A stretch of DNA of 64,000 bases from Acidisoma sp. L85 (GTDB taxonomy: Bacteria; Pseudomonadota; Alphaproteobacteria; Acetobacterales; Acetobacteraceae): assembly GCF_009765865.1 (NCBI RefSeq), contig NZ_LMUQ01000039.1, positions 287,543-351,542 of the forward strand, read 5' to 3'. The translations under genes were made by a program, and so were the position numbers. Under the pieces are notes generated by a model, which did no database searches, had not been told where the DNA came from, and saw only the letters and a list, made by a program, of their open reading frames with translations. Below, one piece after another: positions 34,141 through 43,852 of the stretch. Numbering within the stretch: position 1 is the stretch's first letter; each line of letters opens with the position of its first letter.

Positions 34141-35328
34141 ATGACCTTCCGCACGCTGGATGACGCCGATCTCAAGGGCAAGCGCGTGCTGCTGCGCGCC
34201 GACCTCAACGTGCCTGTGCGCGATGGCCGCATCACCGATCTCACGCGCGTCGAGCGGGTGGTGCCGACCATCCGCGAGATCGCGGAGAAAGGCGGCCGGG
34301 TCATCGTCTGCTCGCATTTCGAGCGGCCGAAGGGAAAGCGCGTGCCGGAAATGTCGCTGCGGCCGCTGGCCGACGCGATCGGCAAAGTACTCGGCTCGCC
34401 GGTCGGTTTTGTCGATGACTGTATCGGGCCGGAGGTCGAGGCCGGCGTCGCCAAGATGAAGGACGGCGATGTTCTGCTGCTCGAAAACACCCGCTTCCAT
34501 TCGGGCGAGGAAGCGAACCACGTCGAGATGGCGAAAAGCCTCGCCAAGCTCGCCGATCTCTATGTGAACGACGCCTTCTCCGCCGCCCATCGCGCCCATG
34601 CCAGTACCGAGGGCGTGGCGGGCCACCTGCCCTCCCATGCCGGGCGGCTGATGCAGGCCGAACTGGAGGCACTGGAGAGCGCGCTGACCGACCCGGATCG
34701 GCCGGTCATGGCGATTGTTGGCGGCTCGAAGGTTTCCACGAAGCTCGACCTGCTCGGCAATCTGCTGGGCAAAGTCGATGTCCTGGTCATCGTCGGAGCC
34801 ATGGCGAATACCTTCCTCGCCGCCAAGGGGCTGCCGGTGGGCAAGTCGCTGCAGGAGAAAGACCTCCATGACACCGCGCGCGAGATCATGAAGCGCGCCG
34901 AGGGCGGGCGATGCGAAATCCTGCTGCCGGTGGACGGCACGGTCGCGCAGGAGTTCAAAGCCAATGCCGCCACCCGCACGCTTGCGGTGGATGCCGAGCA
35001 TGACGGCATGGCGCTGGATGTCGGGCCGGAGACCGCGAAGCTCATTATCGCGCGGCTCAAGACGGTAAAGACGCTGGTCTGGAATGGCCCGCTCGGCGCT
35101 TTCGAGACGCCACCCTTTGAGGCTTCAACGATGGCGGTCGCAAAGGTCGTCGCGGAACTTACGCGCGCCGGAAAGCTGCGCAGCGTGGCGGGCGGCGGCG
35201 ATACGGTATCGGCGCTGCGTGAAGCAGGCGTCACCGATGAGCTGACCTATGTGTCCTCGGCGGGCGGCGCCTTCCTGGAGTGGCTGGAAGGCAAGACGCT
35301 TCCGGGCGTCGCGGCGCTGCACGCATGA
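34141..35328 (+). CDS. pgk: phosphoglycerate kinase
   Basis: Pgk makes ATP from 1,3-bisphosphoglycerate. Of 395 residues, the N-terminal domain has [16 protein letters not shown] and the Arg motif [14 protein letters not shown]; the C-terminal nucleotide domain has [10 protein letters not shown] and [12 protein letters not shown]. The stop overlaps the next gene by ATGA. Confidence 0.97.
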   Translation: MTFRTLDDADLKGKRVLLRADLNVPVRDGRITDLTRVERVVPTIREIAEKGGRVIVCSHFERPKGKRVPEMSLRPLADAIGKVLGSPVGFVDDCIGPEVEAGVAKMKDGDVLLLENTRFHSGEEANHVEMAKSLAKLADLYVNDAFSAAHRAHASTEGVAGHLPSHAGRLMQAELEALESALTDPDRPVMAIVGGSKVSTKLDLLGNLLGKVDVLVIVGAMANTFLAAKGLPVGKSLQEKDLHDTAREIMKRAEGGRCEILLPVDGTVAQEFKANAATRTLAVDAEHDGMALDVGPETAKLIIARLKTVKTLVWNGPLGAFETPPFEASTMAVAKVVAELTRAGKLRSVAGGGDTVSALREAGVTDELTYVSSAGGAFLEWLEGKTLPGVAALHA

Positions 35329-36008
35329 GCGAGTTTGTGATTCCGGCGCCTCCTGTCCCGGCTGTGCCGGTGCGCGGTGGCGGCTTATTCCCGGTGCGCC
35401 GGATCTTCTGCGTGGGCCGCAACTATGCGGCGCATGCGCGGGAGATGGGGCATGATCCCGATCGCGAGCCGCCCTTCTTCTTCACCAAGCCGGCGGATGC
35501 GATCGTCACCGGCGGCGAGATGCCCTACCCCGCGGCGACGAGCGAGCTGCATCACGAGGTCGAGCTGGTCGTCGCCATCGGCGCCGGCGGCCGCGACATC
35601 GCCGAGACGGATGCGAAAGCCCATATCTGGGGCTACGCAATCGGCATCGACATGACGCGGCGCGACCTGCAGGCGGAAGCCAAGAAGCTCGGACGGCCCT
35701 GGGACATGGCGAAGGGCTTCGACCATTCGGCGCCAATCGGCGAGATCGTGCCGGTGGGCAATTTCGGCAGGTTCGAAAGCGGCCACATCCTCCTGAACGT
35801 CAATGGCGCCGAGCGGCAGGAAGGCGACCTGCTGGATATGATCTGGAGCGTGCCCGAGGTGATCGCGGCGCTGTCCCGGCTGGTGGAATTGCAACCCGGC
35901 GACCTCATCTTCACCGGCACGCCAGAGGGCGTGGCCGAAGTGAAGCGCGGCGATGAGTTGGAGGCGATGATCTCGGGGCTGCCACCGCTGAGGGTGAGGG
36001 TGGTTTAG
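35325..36008 (+). CDS. fumarylacetoacetate hydrolase family protein
   Basis: The 227-residue FAH-fold enzyme contains [16 protein letters not shown], the metal-binding [13 protein letters not shown] and [18 protein letters not shown] with GFDHSAPIG. Relatives hydrolyse fumarylpyruvate or acylpyruvates or decarboxylate oxaloacetate. The ATGA overlap with pgk suggests coupled expression; an oxaloacetate- or acylpyruvate-clearing housekeeping role is an inference. Confidence 0.88.
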   Translation: MSEFVIPAPPVPAVPVRGGGLFPVRRIFCVGRNYAAHAREMGHDPDREPPFFFTKPADAIVTGGEMPYPAATSELHHEVELVVAIGAGGRDIAETDAKAHIWGYAIGIDMTRRDLQAEAKKLGRPWDMAKGFDHSAPIGEIVPVGNFGRFESGHILLNVNGAERQEGDLLDMIWSVPEVIAALSRLVELQPGDLIFTGTPEGVAEVKRGDELEAMISGLPPLRVRVV

Positions 36009-36023
36009 CTCAGCATCGAGTTC

Positions 36024-36833
36024 ATGCCCCGTCCGCTTCGTATCGTTACCTGGAACATCAATTCGATTCGCTTGCGGCAGGTGCTGCTGCGCGATGTCGT
36101 GACCGCGCTCGACCCCGATGTCGTGTGCCTACAGGAAACGAAATGCCCGGACGAATTTTTTCCGCTGGAACTGCCGGCGGTGCTCGGCCTGCCGCATGTC
36201 CAGTTTCGCGGGATGAAAGGCTATAACGGCGTCGCCACCTTCTCGAAGCTGCCGATGCGGCGGCACGGCACGACACAAGATTGGTGCGGGCGTGAGGATT
36301 GCCGTCACCTCTCCGTCGAGATCGACGCGCCCGGCGGCCCGCTGGTTGTCCACAACTTTTATGTGCCGGCCGGCGGCGATATTCCCGACCCCGAGGTCAA
36401 TCCGAAATTCGCGCATAAGCTCGATTTCGTGGCCGCCGCGCGGGATCATTTCGCGCCGACGCCTGAGCTGAAACGTACCGTGCTCGTCGGCGATCTCAAC
36501 ATCGCGCCGCTGGAGCATGATGTCTGGAGCCACAAGCAGCTTCTCAAAATCGTCTCACACACGCCGGTCGAAACCGCTTTGCATACTGAGTGGCAGCGCA
36601 CCTGCTTTCATGACGCGTTGCGCCACTTCGTGCCGGACGATCAGAAGCTCTACACTTGGTGGTCGTATCGAGCACGAGACTGGGAAGCGGCGGACAAGGG
36701 ACGCAGGCTCGACCATATCTGGGTCACGCATGACCTGACGGGGCGGCTTGTCCGTCATGCCATCCTGAAGCAGGCGCGCGGCTGGACGCAAGCGTCGGAC
36801 CATGTGCCAGTGCTGCTGGAAATGAGACTTTGA
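36024..36833 (+). CDS. xth: exodeoxyribonuclease III
   Basis: An AP endonuclease and 3'-5' exonuclease of 269 residues. Visible motifs are VTWNINSIRLR, LQETKCPDEFF with the metal Glu, VGDLNIAP, LDHIWVTHDL and the final SDHVPVLLEM. It belongs to the XthA group with an extra PLEHDVWSHKQLLKI segment. It lies 15 bases after the FAH-family gene and ends ten bases from a convergent gene. Confidence 0.93.
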   Translation: MPRPLRIVTWNINSIRLRQVLLRDVVTALDPDVVCLQETKCPDEFFPLELPAVLGLPHVQFRGMKGYNGVATFSKLPMRRHGTTQDWCGREDCRHLSVEIDAPGGPLVVHNFYVPAGGDIPDPEVNPKFAHKLDFVAAARDHFAPTPELKRTVLVGDLNIAPLEHDVWSHKQLLKIVSHTPVETALHTEWQRTCFHDALRHFVPDDQKLYTWWSYRARDWEAADKGRRLDHIWVTHDLTGRLVRHAILKQARGWTQASDHVPVLLEMRL

Positions 36834-36842
36834 ACCAAACGC

Positions 36843-38327
36843 TTACGGCGAGCCGGCGAGCGCTTGTGTGATCGCCTCCACCACCTCGTCCCAGCGTCGT
36901 GCCGCGCTTTGCCGGAATAGCGTGATGCTTGGGTACCATGGCGAGTCCGAGCGCTCCTGGAGCCAGCGCCAGTCGGCGGCATAGGGCAGCATCACCCAGC
37001 ACGGCCGGCCCATGCCGCCCGCGAGATGGGCGACGGAGGTATCGACCGTCACCACCAGATCAAGAGCACCGATAACGGCGGCGGTGTCCTCGAAGTCGAT
37101 GATTTCGGCGCCGGCATCGATGAGTGGCGCATGACCCTGATAGTTCACGAGCTGCCCGGCCGCCTCGCCCTTCTGCAGACTGACCAGCGCGATGCCCCGC
37201 ACCGCCGCGAGCGGGTTGAGCGCCGACAGCGGCATCGAGCGGTTGCGGTCGTTGCGATGGGTGGCGCGTCCCGCCCAGACCACGCCGATGCGGCGCAGAC
37301 CGCTCGGAACCTGACGATCAAGCCGTGCCTTCCAGAGGATCGCGCGGCCCGCATCCGGCTCGATCGCCGGCGGCGGCGGAATAGTGTCGAGCCTTGTGCC
37401 ATGCAGCCGGGGAAGGCCAGAGATCGGGCAGAAGGTCGCGAACGCGGGGCATTCGGACCAATTCGTGAAAATGTGGAGCCGGGGGAAAAGCCGCCGGAAG
37501 AGCGGCGCCATTTCGATGCTGGTCGCCATGACGATGCGCGGGCATCGTGCCGCCGCCCATCGGATATAGCGGCTGAACTGGATGACGTCGCCGAAGCCTT
37601 GGTCACCGATCAACAGCAATAGGCCACCGCCAAGATCGCCGCCCCATTGCGGGCGGCCCTGTTGCAGCGCTGGCGGCATCAGGCGCGGGAAGCCGGCCAG
37701 CCGAAAGCGCCACTCGTACTCCTCCCAGCCCTCCGCGTAATTGCCGAGCAGGAGCTGCGCCTCGGCGATGGCGAAATGCGGCCCGGGCATCATCGGCTTC
37801 AGCGCGATGGCCTGACGGGCACAATTGACGACCTGTTCGGGCTCGCCTCTCTCCTGGTGGATGATCGCCTGGTTGTGCAGGGCCAGCGGGTCCGCCGGCT
37901 GCAAGTCGAGACCCCGGCTGGATGCGGCAAGCGCATCATCCAGCCGTCCCGCCACGCGATACATCTCGCTGAGGTTGCGCAGGTAAACGGCGTTTTGCGG
38001 TGCGGCGAGAATGGCATGCTCGACCAGCGCGACAGCCTGATCGACGCGCTCGCGCCGGAAGGCGACAACGCCTGCGAGATGCAGCGCGTCGGGCTCCTCC
38101 GGCGCGGCGCGCAGGATATGCACGGCGAGTTGCTCGGCGTCGTCGATGCGGCCACTTTCTTCGGCACGGACGGCCATTGCCAACAGCGATCGGAACGGCA
38201 CCGGAATGAGCCGCTCGAGCTCTGAACGCCAGTCCGCGTCGAGCGGGACCTCAAGCTTGTCCTGGCTCAAGCTGGCTCCTTCGCCCCTATCCTTCAGGTG
38301 TTCGGGAAATGCATCCTGGCTGGTCAC
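36843..38327 (-). CDS. TPR protein with C-terminal glycosyltransferase-like domain
   Basis: The N-terminal half (about residues 45-215) consists of tetratricopeptide repeats, for example AEQLAVHILRAAPEEPDALH and DALAASSRGLDLQPADPLAL. The C-terminal half resembles heptosyltransferase/O-GlcNAc-transferase type GT-B folds: LLLLIGDQGFGDVIQFSRY, RRIGVVWAGRATHRNDRNRS and VVTVDTSVAHLAGGMGRPCW. Proteins of this build glycosylate proteins or surface glycans; acceptor and donor are unknown. It follows the TPR-sulfotransferase gene on the same strand after ten bases. Confidence 0.82.
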   Translation of the reverse strand: MTSQDAFPEHLKDRGEGASLSQDKLEVPLDADWRSELERLIPVPFRSLLAMAVRAEESGRIDDAEQLAVHILRAAPEEPDALHLAGVVAFRRERVDQAVALVEHAILAAPQNAVYLRNLSEMYRVAGRLDDALAASSRGLDLQPADPLALHNQAIIHQERGEPEQVVNCARQAIALKPMMPGPHFAIAEAQLLLGNYAEGWEEYEWRFRLAGFPRLMPPALQQGRPQWGGDLGGGLLLLIGDQGFGDVIQFSRYIRWAAARCPRIVMATSIEMAPLFRRLFPRLHIFTNWSECPAFATFCPISGLPRLHGTRLDTIPPPPAIEPDAGRAILWKARLDRQVPSGLRRIGVVWAGRATHRNDRNRSMPLSALNPLAAVRGIALVSLQKGEAAGQLVNYQGHAPLIDAGAEIIDFEDTAAVIGALDLVVTVDTSVAHLAGGMGRPCWVMLPYAADWRWLQERSDSPWYPSITLFRQSAARRWDEVVEAITQALAGSP

Positions 38328-38337
38328 AGGGCCGGTT

Positions 38338-39963
38338 TCAGTCGAGCTGGTAGCCTAACTTCTCAATCCAGGGCTCGAGGATCGGCAAAGCCGGGGCGAG
38401 TTCGTCTCGGTAGTGGCGATAGCGGTAGCGCGACCGGTCATAGAGCGGTTCCTTAACCTGCGCGTAGCTTGCCGTGCGCGAATGATGGCGGCTCTCATGG
38501 AAGACGAGGGACGCCGGCTCGTAGGCCACGGACAGGAAGCCGCACAGCGCCCTCAAGGTTTCTTCTGGCTCCGTCAAAAGGTCCTCGTAGCGCAGAGTGT
38601 GCAGAGACAGGTCGATCTCGGCCCTGTAATGTGCGACGAGCTGCATGATGCGCGCGTAATGCGTCGCCGCCGAGACCAGGCTGCTGGCGCAATGAAAACC
38701 ATGGGTCAGCATATTGCCCATGATCGAAACCATGACATCCAGCGGATGCCGGACGACATGGATCAAAGGCGCTTTCGGGAAGATCAGCGAGATGAGACCG
38801 AGATGAGTCTCGTTGAGCGGCATCTTGTCGGTGAAAAGATCCTTGTCCGGCTTGAACACGCCCATTTGGGCGGCGCGGTGCAGATAGACATCCCGCAAGT
38901 CATTCAAACCTTGCTGACGATCGCCCATCCATAACTCGCTCAAAGCCTCTGGGTAGCTGAGCGGACTCTCGAGAAGGCGCTGGAGGGTCGCGGCGATATC
39001 GCTCACGAAAGGCAATTCGTCACCCGCCGCGATGCGCGAATGACGGGACAGCATCTGTTCGAGAAGCGTGGTGCCGGAACGCGGAAAGCCGAGGATAAAG
39101 ATCGGTTGCGGCCCAGGGGCGACATCCGCGCGCGGTAGCAGCGCCAACCGGCCGCGCGTGAAGAAGCCACGCAGCCGGCGTATCATCTCGCTGACCGCCT
39201 CGTCCTGATAGATCTGGCCCAATTCGTCCCGCACGCGCCGCTTGCTTTCGAGGAAGACCTCGAAGGCCGCCGCATATTCGCCGGTCTGGTCGAGCAGGCG
39301 GCCTTTTTCCGCAAGTTCGGCAGGGGTGAGTTTGCCCAGTCGCACCTGCTGCTCCAGGCGATCGAGCACCGCGAAGGCGCGGTCATTGTCGTGTAGACGG
39401 GTGTGTAGAACAGCGCGGGTCAAAAGGCTGTCGGGATCGTCGGGAAAGAGCCGGTCGATGATATCGAGCAAAGAACCCGCTGCCTCGAACCGGCCATCCG
39501 CCTCTTCCAGCCGGGCCCAGCCGAGCAGGCTTTGCCGCACCCGCGGATTGGCACTGACCGATTCCTGATAGAGGCGTCTCGCCTCATCGAACCTGCCCTG
39601 CTTCTTGAGGTTCCAGGCAAGATTCGCGATCACGATGGGGTCGCGCTTGCCCGTCAGGCTCAGGACGCGGCGGTAGTGGAATTCCCCCGGTTGCGGGCGG
39701 TGCACGCCGGTTAGCACCATGGCGAGCAGGTTGTGACTTTTCGGATCCTCCGGCGCGATGCGCACGGCATTCCGCGCATGGACCTCAGCCTCTTCCAGGG
39801 CGCCGCGCGCGAGAAGCGCCATGGCAAGCGCCTGGGTGGCGGGTAAATCGTTGGGATTCGCCGCGACCCGCTTGGCCGACTCCTTTTCAGAGGCGGTGGC
39901 AGGGGATGCCGGCAGGCCCGCGAATTCAACCGATGACTGAGAAGAACCGACCGAGACGTTCAT
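38338..39963 (-). CDS. TPR-containing sulfotransferase
   Basis: The first 240 or so residues are TPRs (NDLPATQALAMALLARGALE, AEVHARNAVRIAPEDPKSHN). The rest is a PAPS-dependent sulfotransferase: IFILGFPRSGTTLLEQMLSR is the 5'-phosphosulfate loop, and IHVVRHPLDVMVSIMGNML the 3'-phosphate site. Bacterial TPR-sulfotransferases sulfate unknown glycans or peptides. Start ATG at 39963. Next to a TPR-glycosyltransferase, a joint role in modifying a surface polymer is likely but inferred. Confidence 0.88.
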   Translation of the reverse strand: MNVSVGSSQSSVEFAGLPASPATASEKESAKRVAANPNDLPATQALAMALLARGALEEAEVHARNAVRIAPEDPKSHNLLAMVLTGVHRPQPGEFHYRRVLSLTGKRDPIVIANLAWNLKKQGRFDEARRLYQESVSANPRVRQSLLGWARLEEADGRFEAAGSLLDIIDRLFPDDPDSLLTRAVLHTRLHDNDRAFAVLDRLEQQVRLGKLTPAELAEKGRLLDQTGEYAAAFEVFLESKRRVRDELGQIYQDEAVSEMIRRLRGFFTRGRLALLPRADVAPGPQPIFILGFPRSGTTLLEQMLSRHSRIAAGDELPFVSDIAATLQRLLESPLSYPEALSELWMGDRQQGLNDLRDVYLHRAAQMGVFKPDKDLFTDKMPLNETHLGLISLIFPKAPLIHVVRHPLDVMVSIMGNMLTHGFHCASSLVSAATHYARIMQLVAHYRAEIDLSLHTLRYEDLLTEPEETLRALCGFLSVAYEPASLVFHESRHHSRTASYAQVKEPLYDRSRYRYRHYRDELAPALPILEPWIEKLGYQLD

Positions 39964-40025
39964 TCCGATGATAGAACGTCATGCCCGTCCGTTCGTCAAC
40001 CGGAATGAGATGAGCGCGAATCCGC

Positions 40026-41009
40026 TCAGTTCGCGCGCGCCTGAACCTTCTTCCCGGTTTCCGGCTTGGCCGGCTGGGCGTCTCGCCGCAGCCGGTTCTC
40101 GCCGAGCAACAACAGGATCGGGGCGGCGATGAAGATCGAGGAGGAGGTGCCGACGACGATGCCGAACAGCATGACGATGGCGAAGGCTTTCACGGAAGCG
40201 CCGAAGATCGCCAGCGGCAGCGCCGCGAGGAACACCGTCATCGAGGTGCCGAGTGTCCGGTTCAGCGTCTCGTTGATCGACTGGTCGATCAATTGGCGCA
40301 GCGGCATGGTCTTGTACTTGCGCAGGTTCTCGCGCATCCGGTCGTAGACCACGACCTTGTCGTTGGTGGAGTAGCCGAGGATCGTCAGGATCGCGGCGAC
40401 CATCACCAGGTCGAATTGCAGGCGAGTAACGACGAGGAAGCCGATGGTTTTGGTGATGTCGAGAATGAGCGTCACCACGGCACCAACCGCGAACTGCCAC
40501 TCGAACCGGAACCAGATATAGACCAGGATCATGAGCAAGCTGAGGCCGAGTGCCAGCAGGCCCTGGCGGAAGAGTTCCTGCGATACCGAGGCACCGACCG
40601 CGCTGGTGCTGAGGACCTTGTTGCCCGGCGCCACCTGATCGAGTGCCGCATGAACCCGCGCCACCGCCAGGTCGGTCGCCGCGGCATTGGCCCGGCTTTC
40701 GAGGCGGATCATGAACTCGTTGGCGGAAGCGGAGCCCACGCGCTGCAGCCCGGCATCGCTGAGGTTATGGGCGGCCAGCGCGGCGCGGAGATGGGCAAAA
40801 TCGGCGGGTTGCGGTGTGCGGGCTTCCATCACCACGCCGCCCTTGAAGTCGATGCCTAGCCGCAGGCCGGGATAGAAGAACAGCCCGACCGAGGCGAGCG
40901 ACAACACGGCCGAAACGATAAGGCCCGCGAAGCGTCCCTTCATGAACTGAATGCGGGTACCCTCCGGAACCAGGCGGAACAGCGGCTTGTAAAAAAAGCG
41001 CATCTTCAT
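40026..41009 (-). CDS. secF: protein translocase subunit SecF
   Basis: The SecDF complex uses the proton motive force to help pull exported proteins into the periplasm. SecF has 327 residues and six helices: the first with IVSAVLSLASVGLFFYPGLR, the conserved LGIDFKGGVVMEA, and VYDRMRENLRKYKTMPLRQL in the loop between helices 4 and 5. ATG at 41009 has AAAGGAC upstream. It lies 86 bases after secD. Confidence 0.95.
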   Translation of the reverse strand: MKMRFFYKPLFRLVPEGTRIQFMKGRFAGLIVSAVLSLASVGLFFYPGLRLGIDFKGGVVMEARTPQPADFAHLRAALAAHNLSDAGLQRVGSASANEFMIRLESRANAAATDLAVARVHAALDQVAPGNKVLSTSAVGASVSQELFRQGLLALGLSLLMILVYIWFRFEWQFAVGAVVTLILDITKTIGFLVVTRLQFDLVMVAAILTILGYSTNDKVVVYDRMRENLRKYKTMPLRQLIDQSINETLNRTLGTSMTVFLAALPLAIFGASVKAFAIVMLFGIVVGTSSSIFIAAPILLLLGENRLRRDAQPAKPETGKKVQARAN

Positions 41010-41095
41010 GCCGTCCTTTGGGGCGCCTGGACCGGCGCGGCCGGGCCATTGCCGTCAGGCGAAAACTCGCGTCGGTCGAGCAACATATTGCCCGC

Positions 41096-42676
41096 CTATA
41101 CCGGCAAAGCCGACGGGCGGCGCCGGATATACCATCTCGATGTCAGCAACCGGGCGAAGACGGTGGCGGTGAAAAGCGTGGTGACGATGCCGACGGTGAT
41201 CGTCACGGCGAAGCCGCGCACCGGACCCGAACCAAAGATGAACAGCATCACATGCGCCAGCAGCGCCGTCACGTTGCTGTCGATGATAGTGCCATAGGCG
41301 CGGCGATACCCGGCTTCGAGCGCCTGCAAGGGAGACCGCCCGTTGCGCACCTCTTCCCGTACCCGCTCGTTGATGAGGATATTCGCGTCCACCGCCATGC
41401 CGAGGGTGAGCAGAATGCCCGCCATGCCCGGCAGCGTGAGTGTCGCCTGGAGCAGCGACAGAATGCCCATCAGCATGATGAGATTGACGACGAGGGCGAG
41501 GTTCGCAAACCAGCCGAACAGGCCGTAGAAGGCGCCCATGAAGAAGATGACGAGCACGAAGCCGACCATCAGCGAGATGGCGCCGGCCCGGATCGAATCC
41601 GCGCCAAGCTCGGGTCCGACGCTCTGCTCCTCGATCACCGTCAGCGGCGCGGGCAAGGCGCCGGCACGCAGCAGCAACGCGAGGTCGGTTGCGGCCTGAG
41701 CATTGGCGCTGCCGCTGATCTGGCCGCGCCCGCCGGTGATCGCCTCGCGGATGACCGGGTCGCTGATCACCTGGTTGTCGAGCACGATGGCGAAGGGATG
41801 GCCTACATTGGCCGAGGTCACATCGCCGAACTGACGCGCGCCTAGGCTATCGAATTCGATATTGACCACCCAGCCGCCGGTCTGGGGATCCTGGCCGGCC
41901 TGGGCATTGGTTAGGTTGGCACCGTCAACCATGACGGCCTGGCGGATGGCGACCTTTTGGTTCGGGCTACCCTGAAGCGGCAGGAAGGCGTCGCCCAGCG
42001 GCGGCGGCTCGCCGGAATTCGCGTTGGCGCTCTCATCGACCAGGTGGAAGGTCATATGCGCGGTCTCGCCCAGCAGCGTCTTGATGCGCTGCGGGTCAGA
42101 GATGCCGGGCAGCTGGACCATGATGCGGTCGGTGCCCTGACGCGCGATCTGCGGATCGACGATGCCGGTGCTGTCGATGCGGCGGCGAATGATCTCGATC
42201 GACTGGGTCACGGCGGCGGTGGCGCGGGCGATAAGGGCGGGCCGCGATAGCGTGAGGATCAGATTGGCGCCGTCGCCGCTGGCATCGAAATCGGCAAGGC
42301 TGGTGGTGGTGCCGAGGGACGGCGTGAGCAGGTCGCTGAGCGCCTTGATCGCCGCTTGTCGCTGGTTGGGGTCGAGTAGCGTGATCTCGACGCGGTTGGC
42401 CGCCTGATCGGCCGCGAGGCGGGTATAGCCGATGCCCGGCGCGCGGAAATCCTGTCGCACCTGGTCAACGGTGCTGCCGAGCTTCTCCTTGGCGACCGCG
42501 CCCATATCGACCTGCATCAGCAGGTAGCTGCCGCCGCGCAGGTCGAGGCCGAGATGGATCTGCCGCCAGGGCAGCCAGCCATTCGGCGCGCGCATCAGAT
42601 TGGGTATGCAGAAGAGGACGCCGAGCAGGCAAGCCCCGATGATCGCGGCAGCCTTGAGTCGGCTGAAATAGAGCAT
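41096..42676 (-). CDS. secD: protein translocase subunit SecD
   Basis: The 526-residue partner of SecF has an N-terminal helix, LGLDLRGGSYLLMQVD, a large periplasmic P1 domain (residues about 60-340), and five C-terminal helices containing DANILINERVREEVRNG and AYGTIIDSNVTALLAHVML. yajC, the usual upstream neighbour, is missing. It is divergent from the Gfo/Idh gene. Confidence 0.95.
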   Translation of the reverse strand: MLYFSRLKAAAIIGACLLGVLFCIPNLMRAPNGWLPWRQIHLGLDLRGGSYLLMQVDMGAVAKEKLGSTVDQVRQDFRAPGIGYTRLAADQAANRVEITLLDPNQRQAAIKALSDLLTPSLGTTTSLADFDASGDGANLILTLSRPALIARATAAVTQSIEIIRRRIDSTGIVDPQIARQGTDRIMVQLPGISDPQRIKTLLGETAHMTFHLVDESANANSGEPPPLGDAFLPLQGSPNQKVAIRQAVMVDGANLTNAQAGQDPQTGGWVVNIEFDSLGARQFGDVTSANVGHPFAIVLDNQVISDPVIREAITGGRGQISGSANAQAATDLALLLRAGALPAPLTVIEEQSVGPELGADSIRAGAISLMVGFVLVIFFMGAFYGLFGWFANLALVVNLIMLMGILSLLQATLTLPGMAGILLTLGMAVDANILINERVREEVRNGRSPLQALEAGYRRAYGTIIDSNVTALLAHVMLFIFGSGPVRGFAVTITVGIVTTLFTATVFARLLTSRWYIRRRPSALPV

Positions 42677-42752
42677 GGGGGCGGACGGCCTTAGCGGTTC
42701 ATGATTTGGCGCGGAGGTATGGCGGCGCGTTTGTCTGAAGGCAAGCCTCGGG

Positions 42753-42771
42753 GCCTGGGCAGGTCCCAGGC
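42753..42771. other. hairpin in the secD / Gfo-Idh divergent region
   Basis: GCCTGGG-CAGGT-CCCAGGC forms a seven-bp stem in the 159-base gap between divergent start codons. It could be an operator or a leader hairpin for either gene; nothing else supports a role. Confidence 0.4.
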
Positions 42772-42835
42772 GCCAGAAGGTTGACGCCTCGCCACGTCCT
42801 GGTAACGCTGCCGCGCGTTCCGATAGGTCCAGAAT

Positions 42836-43852
42836 TTGGCAACATCACCCAGCGGCATCGTTAGAGTTGGAGTGGCCGGTGTTGGTCACTTCGGCCGCAT
42901 CCATGCCTTGAAGGCCGCCGCCTCCCTCCGCGCCCGCCTGGTCGGTGTCTATGACCTGGATGCCGAGCGGGCGCGCGCCGTGGGCTGGGAGGCCGGCGTG
43001 CCGCCCATGGACTTCGCGGCCTTGCTCGCCGCCTCGGACGCGATAGTCGTTTCCGCCCCGGCGGAGGCGCATCACGACCTGGCCGCCGCCGCCATCCGCG
43101 CGGGCCGCCATGTGCTGATCGAAAAGCCGATCGCCTCCACGCTCGCGGAGGCCGAGGATCTCGCGGCTTTGGCGAAGGCGGCGGGTGCCGTGCTGCAGGT
43201 CGGGCATCTGGAACGGTTTTCCGCGGCCCATGGCGCGGTCGCAGCGCGGATGGGACGGCCGCTTTATATCGAGGCGGTGCGCGTCGCCCCCTTCAAGATC
43301 CGGGGTACGGATGTTTCCGTCATCCTCGACCTCATGATCCACGACCTCGACCTTGTGCTGGCGCTGGTGGATGCGCCGATCGCCCATGTCGATGCCGTGG
43401 GCGCGGCGGTGGCGAGTGCGCATGAGGATATCGCCAATGCCCGCGTGCGCTTCGCCAATGGCTGCGTCGCGACGATCACCGCGAGCCGCATCTCGCTCAA
43501 GACCGAGCGGCGGATGCGGATCTTTTCCCAGAGTGGCTATCTCGCGGTCGATTTCGCCAATCGGCGCCTGACGGCCATCGGACGCGGCGGCGGAATGCCG
43601 GTGCCGGGAATGCCGGAATTCTCGATCGAGGAGTCTTCCTGGGAAGATCATGACGCGCTGGCCGCCGAACAGGGCGCCTTCTTCGCCTCGATCCTCGATG
43701 GCGCGCCGGTGCTGGTGGATGCGGAGGCCGGGCGGCGCGCGCTGGAGGCGGCGCTGGCCGTTACCACGGCGATGGAACATTCTCGCCAGGAGGTTTCAGA
43801 CTCCGGGCTTTTCGTCGAGCAAGGCGAGAACGGCGGCAGCGGCGGCCTCTGA
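42836..43852 (+). CDS. Gfo/Idh/MocA family oxidoreductase
   Basis: A 338-residue NAD(P)-dependent oxidoreductase with Rossmann motif VGVAGVGHFGRIHALKAAAS and the family's EKPIASTLAEAEDLAALA motif containing the catalytic-site Lys. The start is TTG at 42836; no ATG lies near, and the next candidate would cut the Rossmann strand. Homologues often sit beside lpxA/lpxB in alphaproteobacteria, suggesting a UDP-sugar substrate in lipid A or surface-sugar synthesis, but this is inference. Its 3' end overlaps convergent lpxB by 57 bases. Confidence 0.87.
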   Translation: MATSPSGIVRVGVAGVGHFGRIHALKAAASLRARLVGVYDLDAERARAVGWEAGVPPMDFAALLAASDAIVVSAPAEAHHDLAAAAIRAGRHVLIEKPIASTLAEAEDLAALAKAAGAVLQVGHLERFSAAHGAVAARMGRPLYIEAVRVAPFKIRGTDVSVILDLMIHDLDLVLALVDAPIAHVDAVGAAVASAHEDIANARVRFANGCVATITASRISLKTERRMRIFSQSGYLAVDFANRRLTAIGRGGGMPVPGMPEFSIEESSWEDHDALAAEQGAFFASILDGAPVLVDAEAGRRALEAALAVTTAMEHSRQEVSDSGLFVEQGENGGSGGL

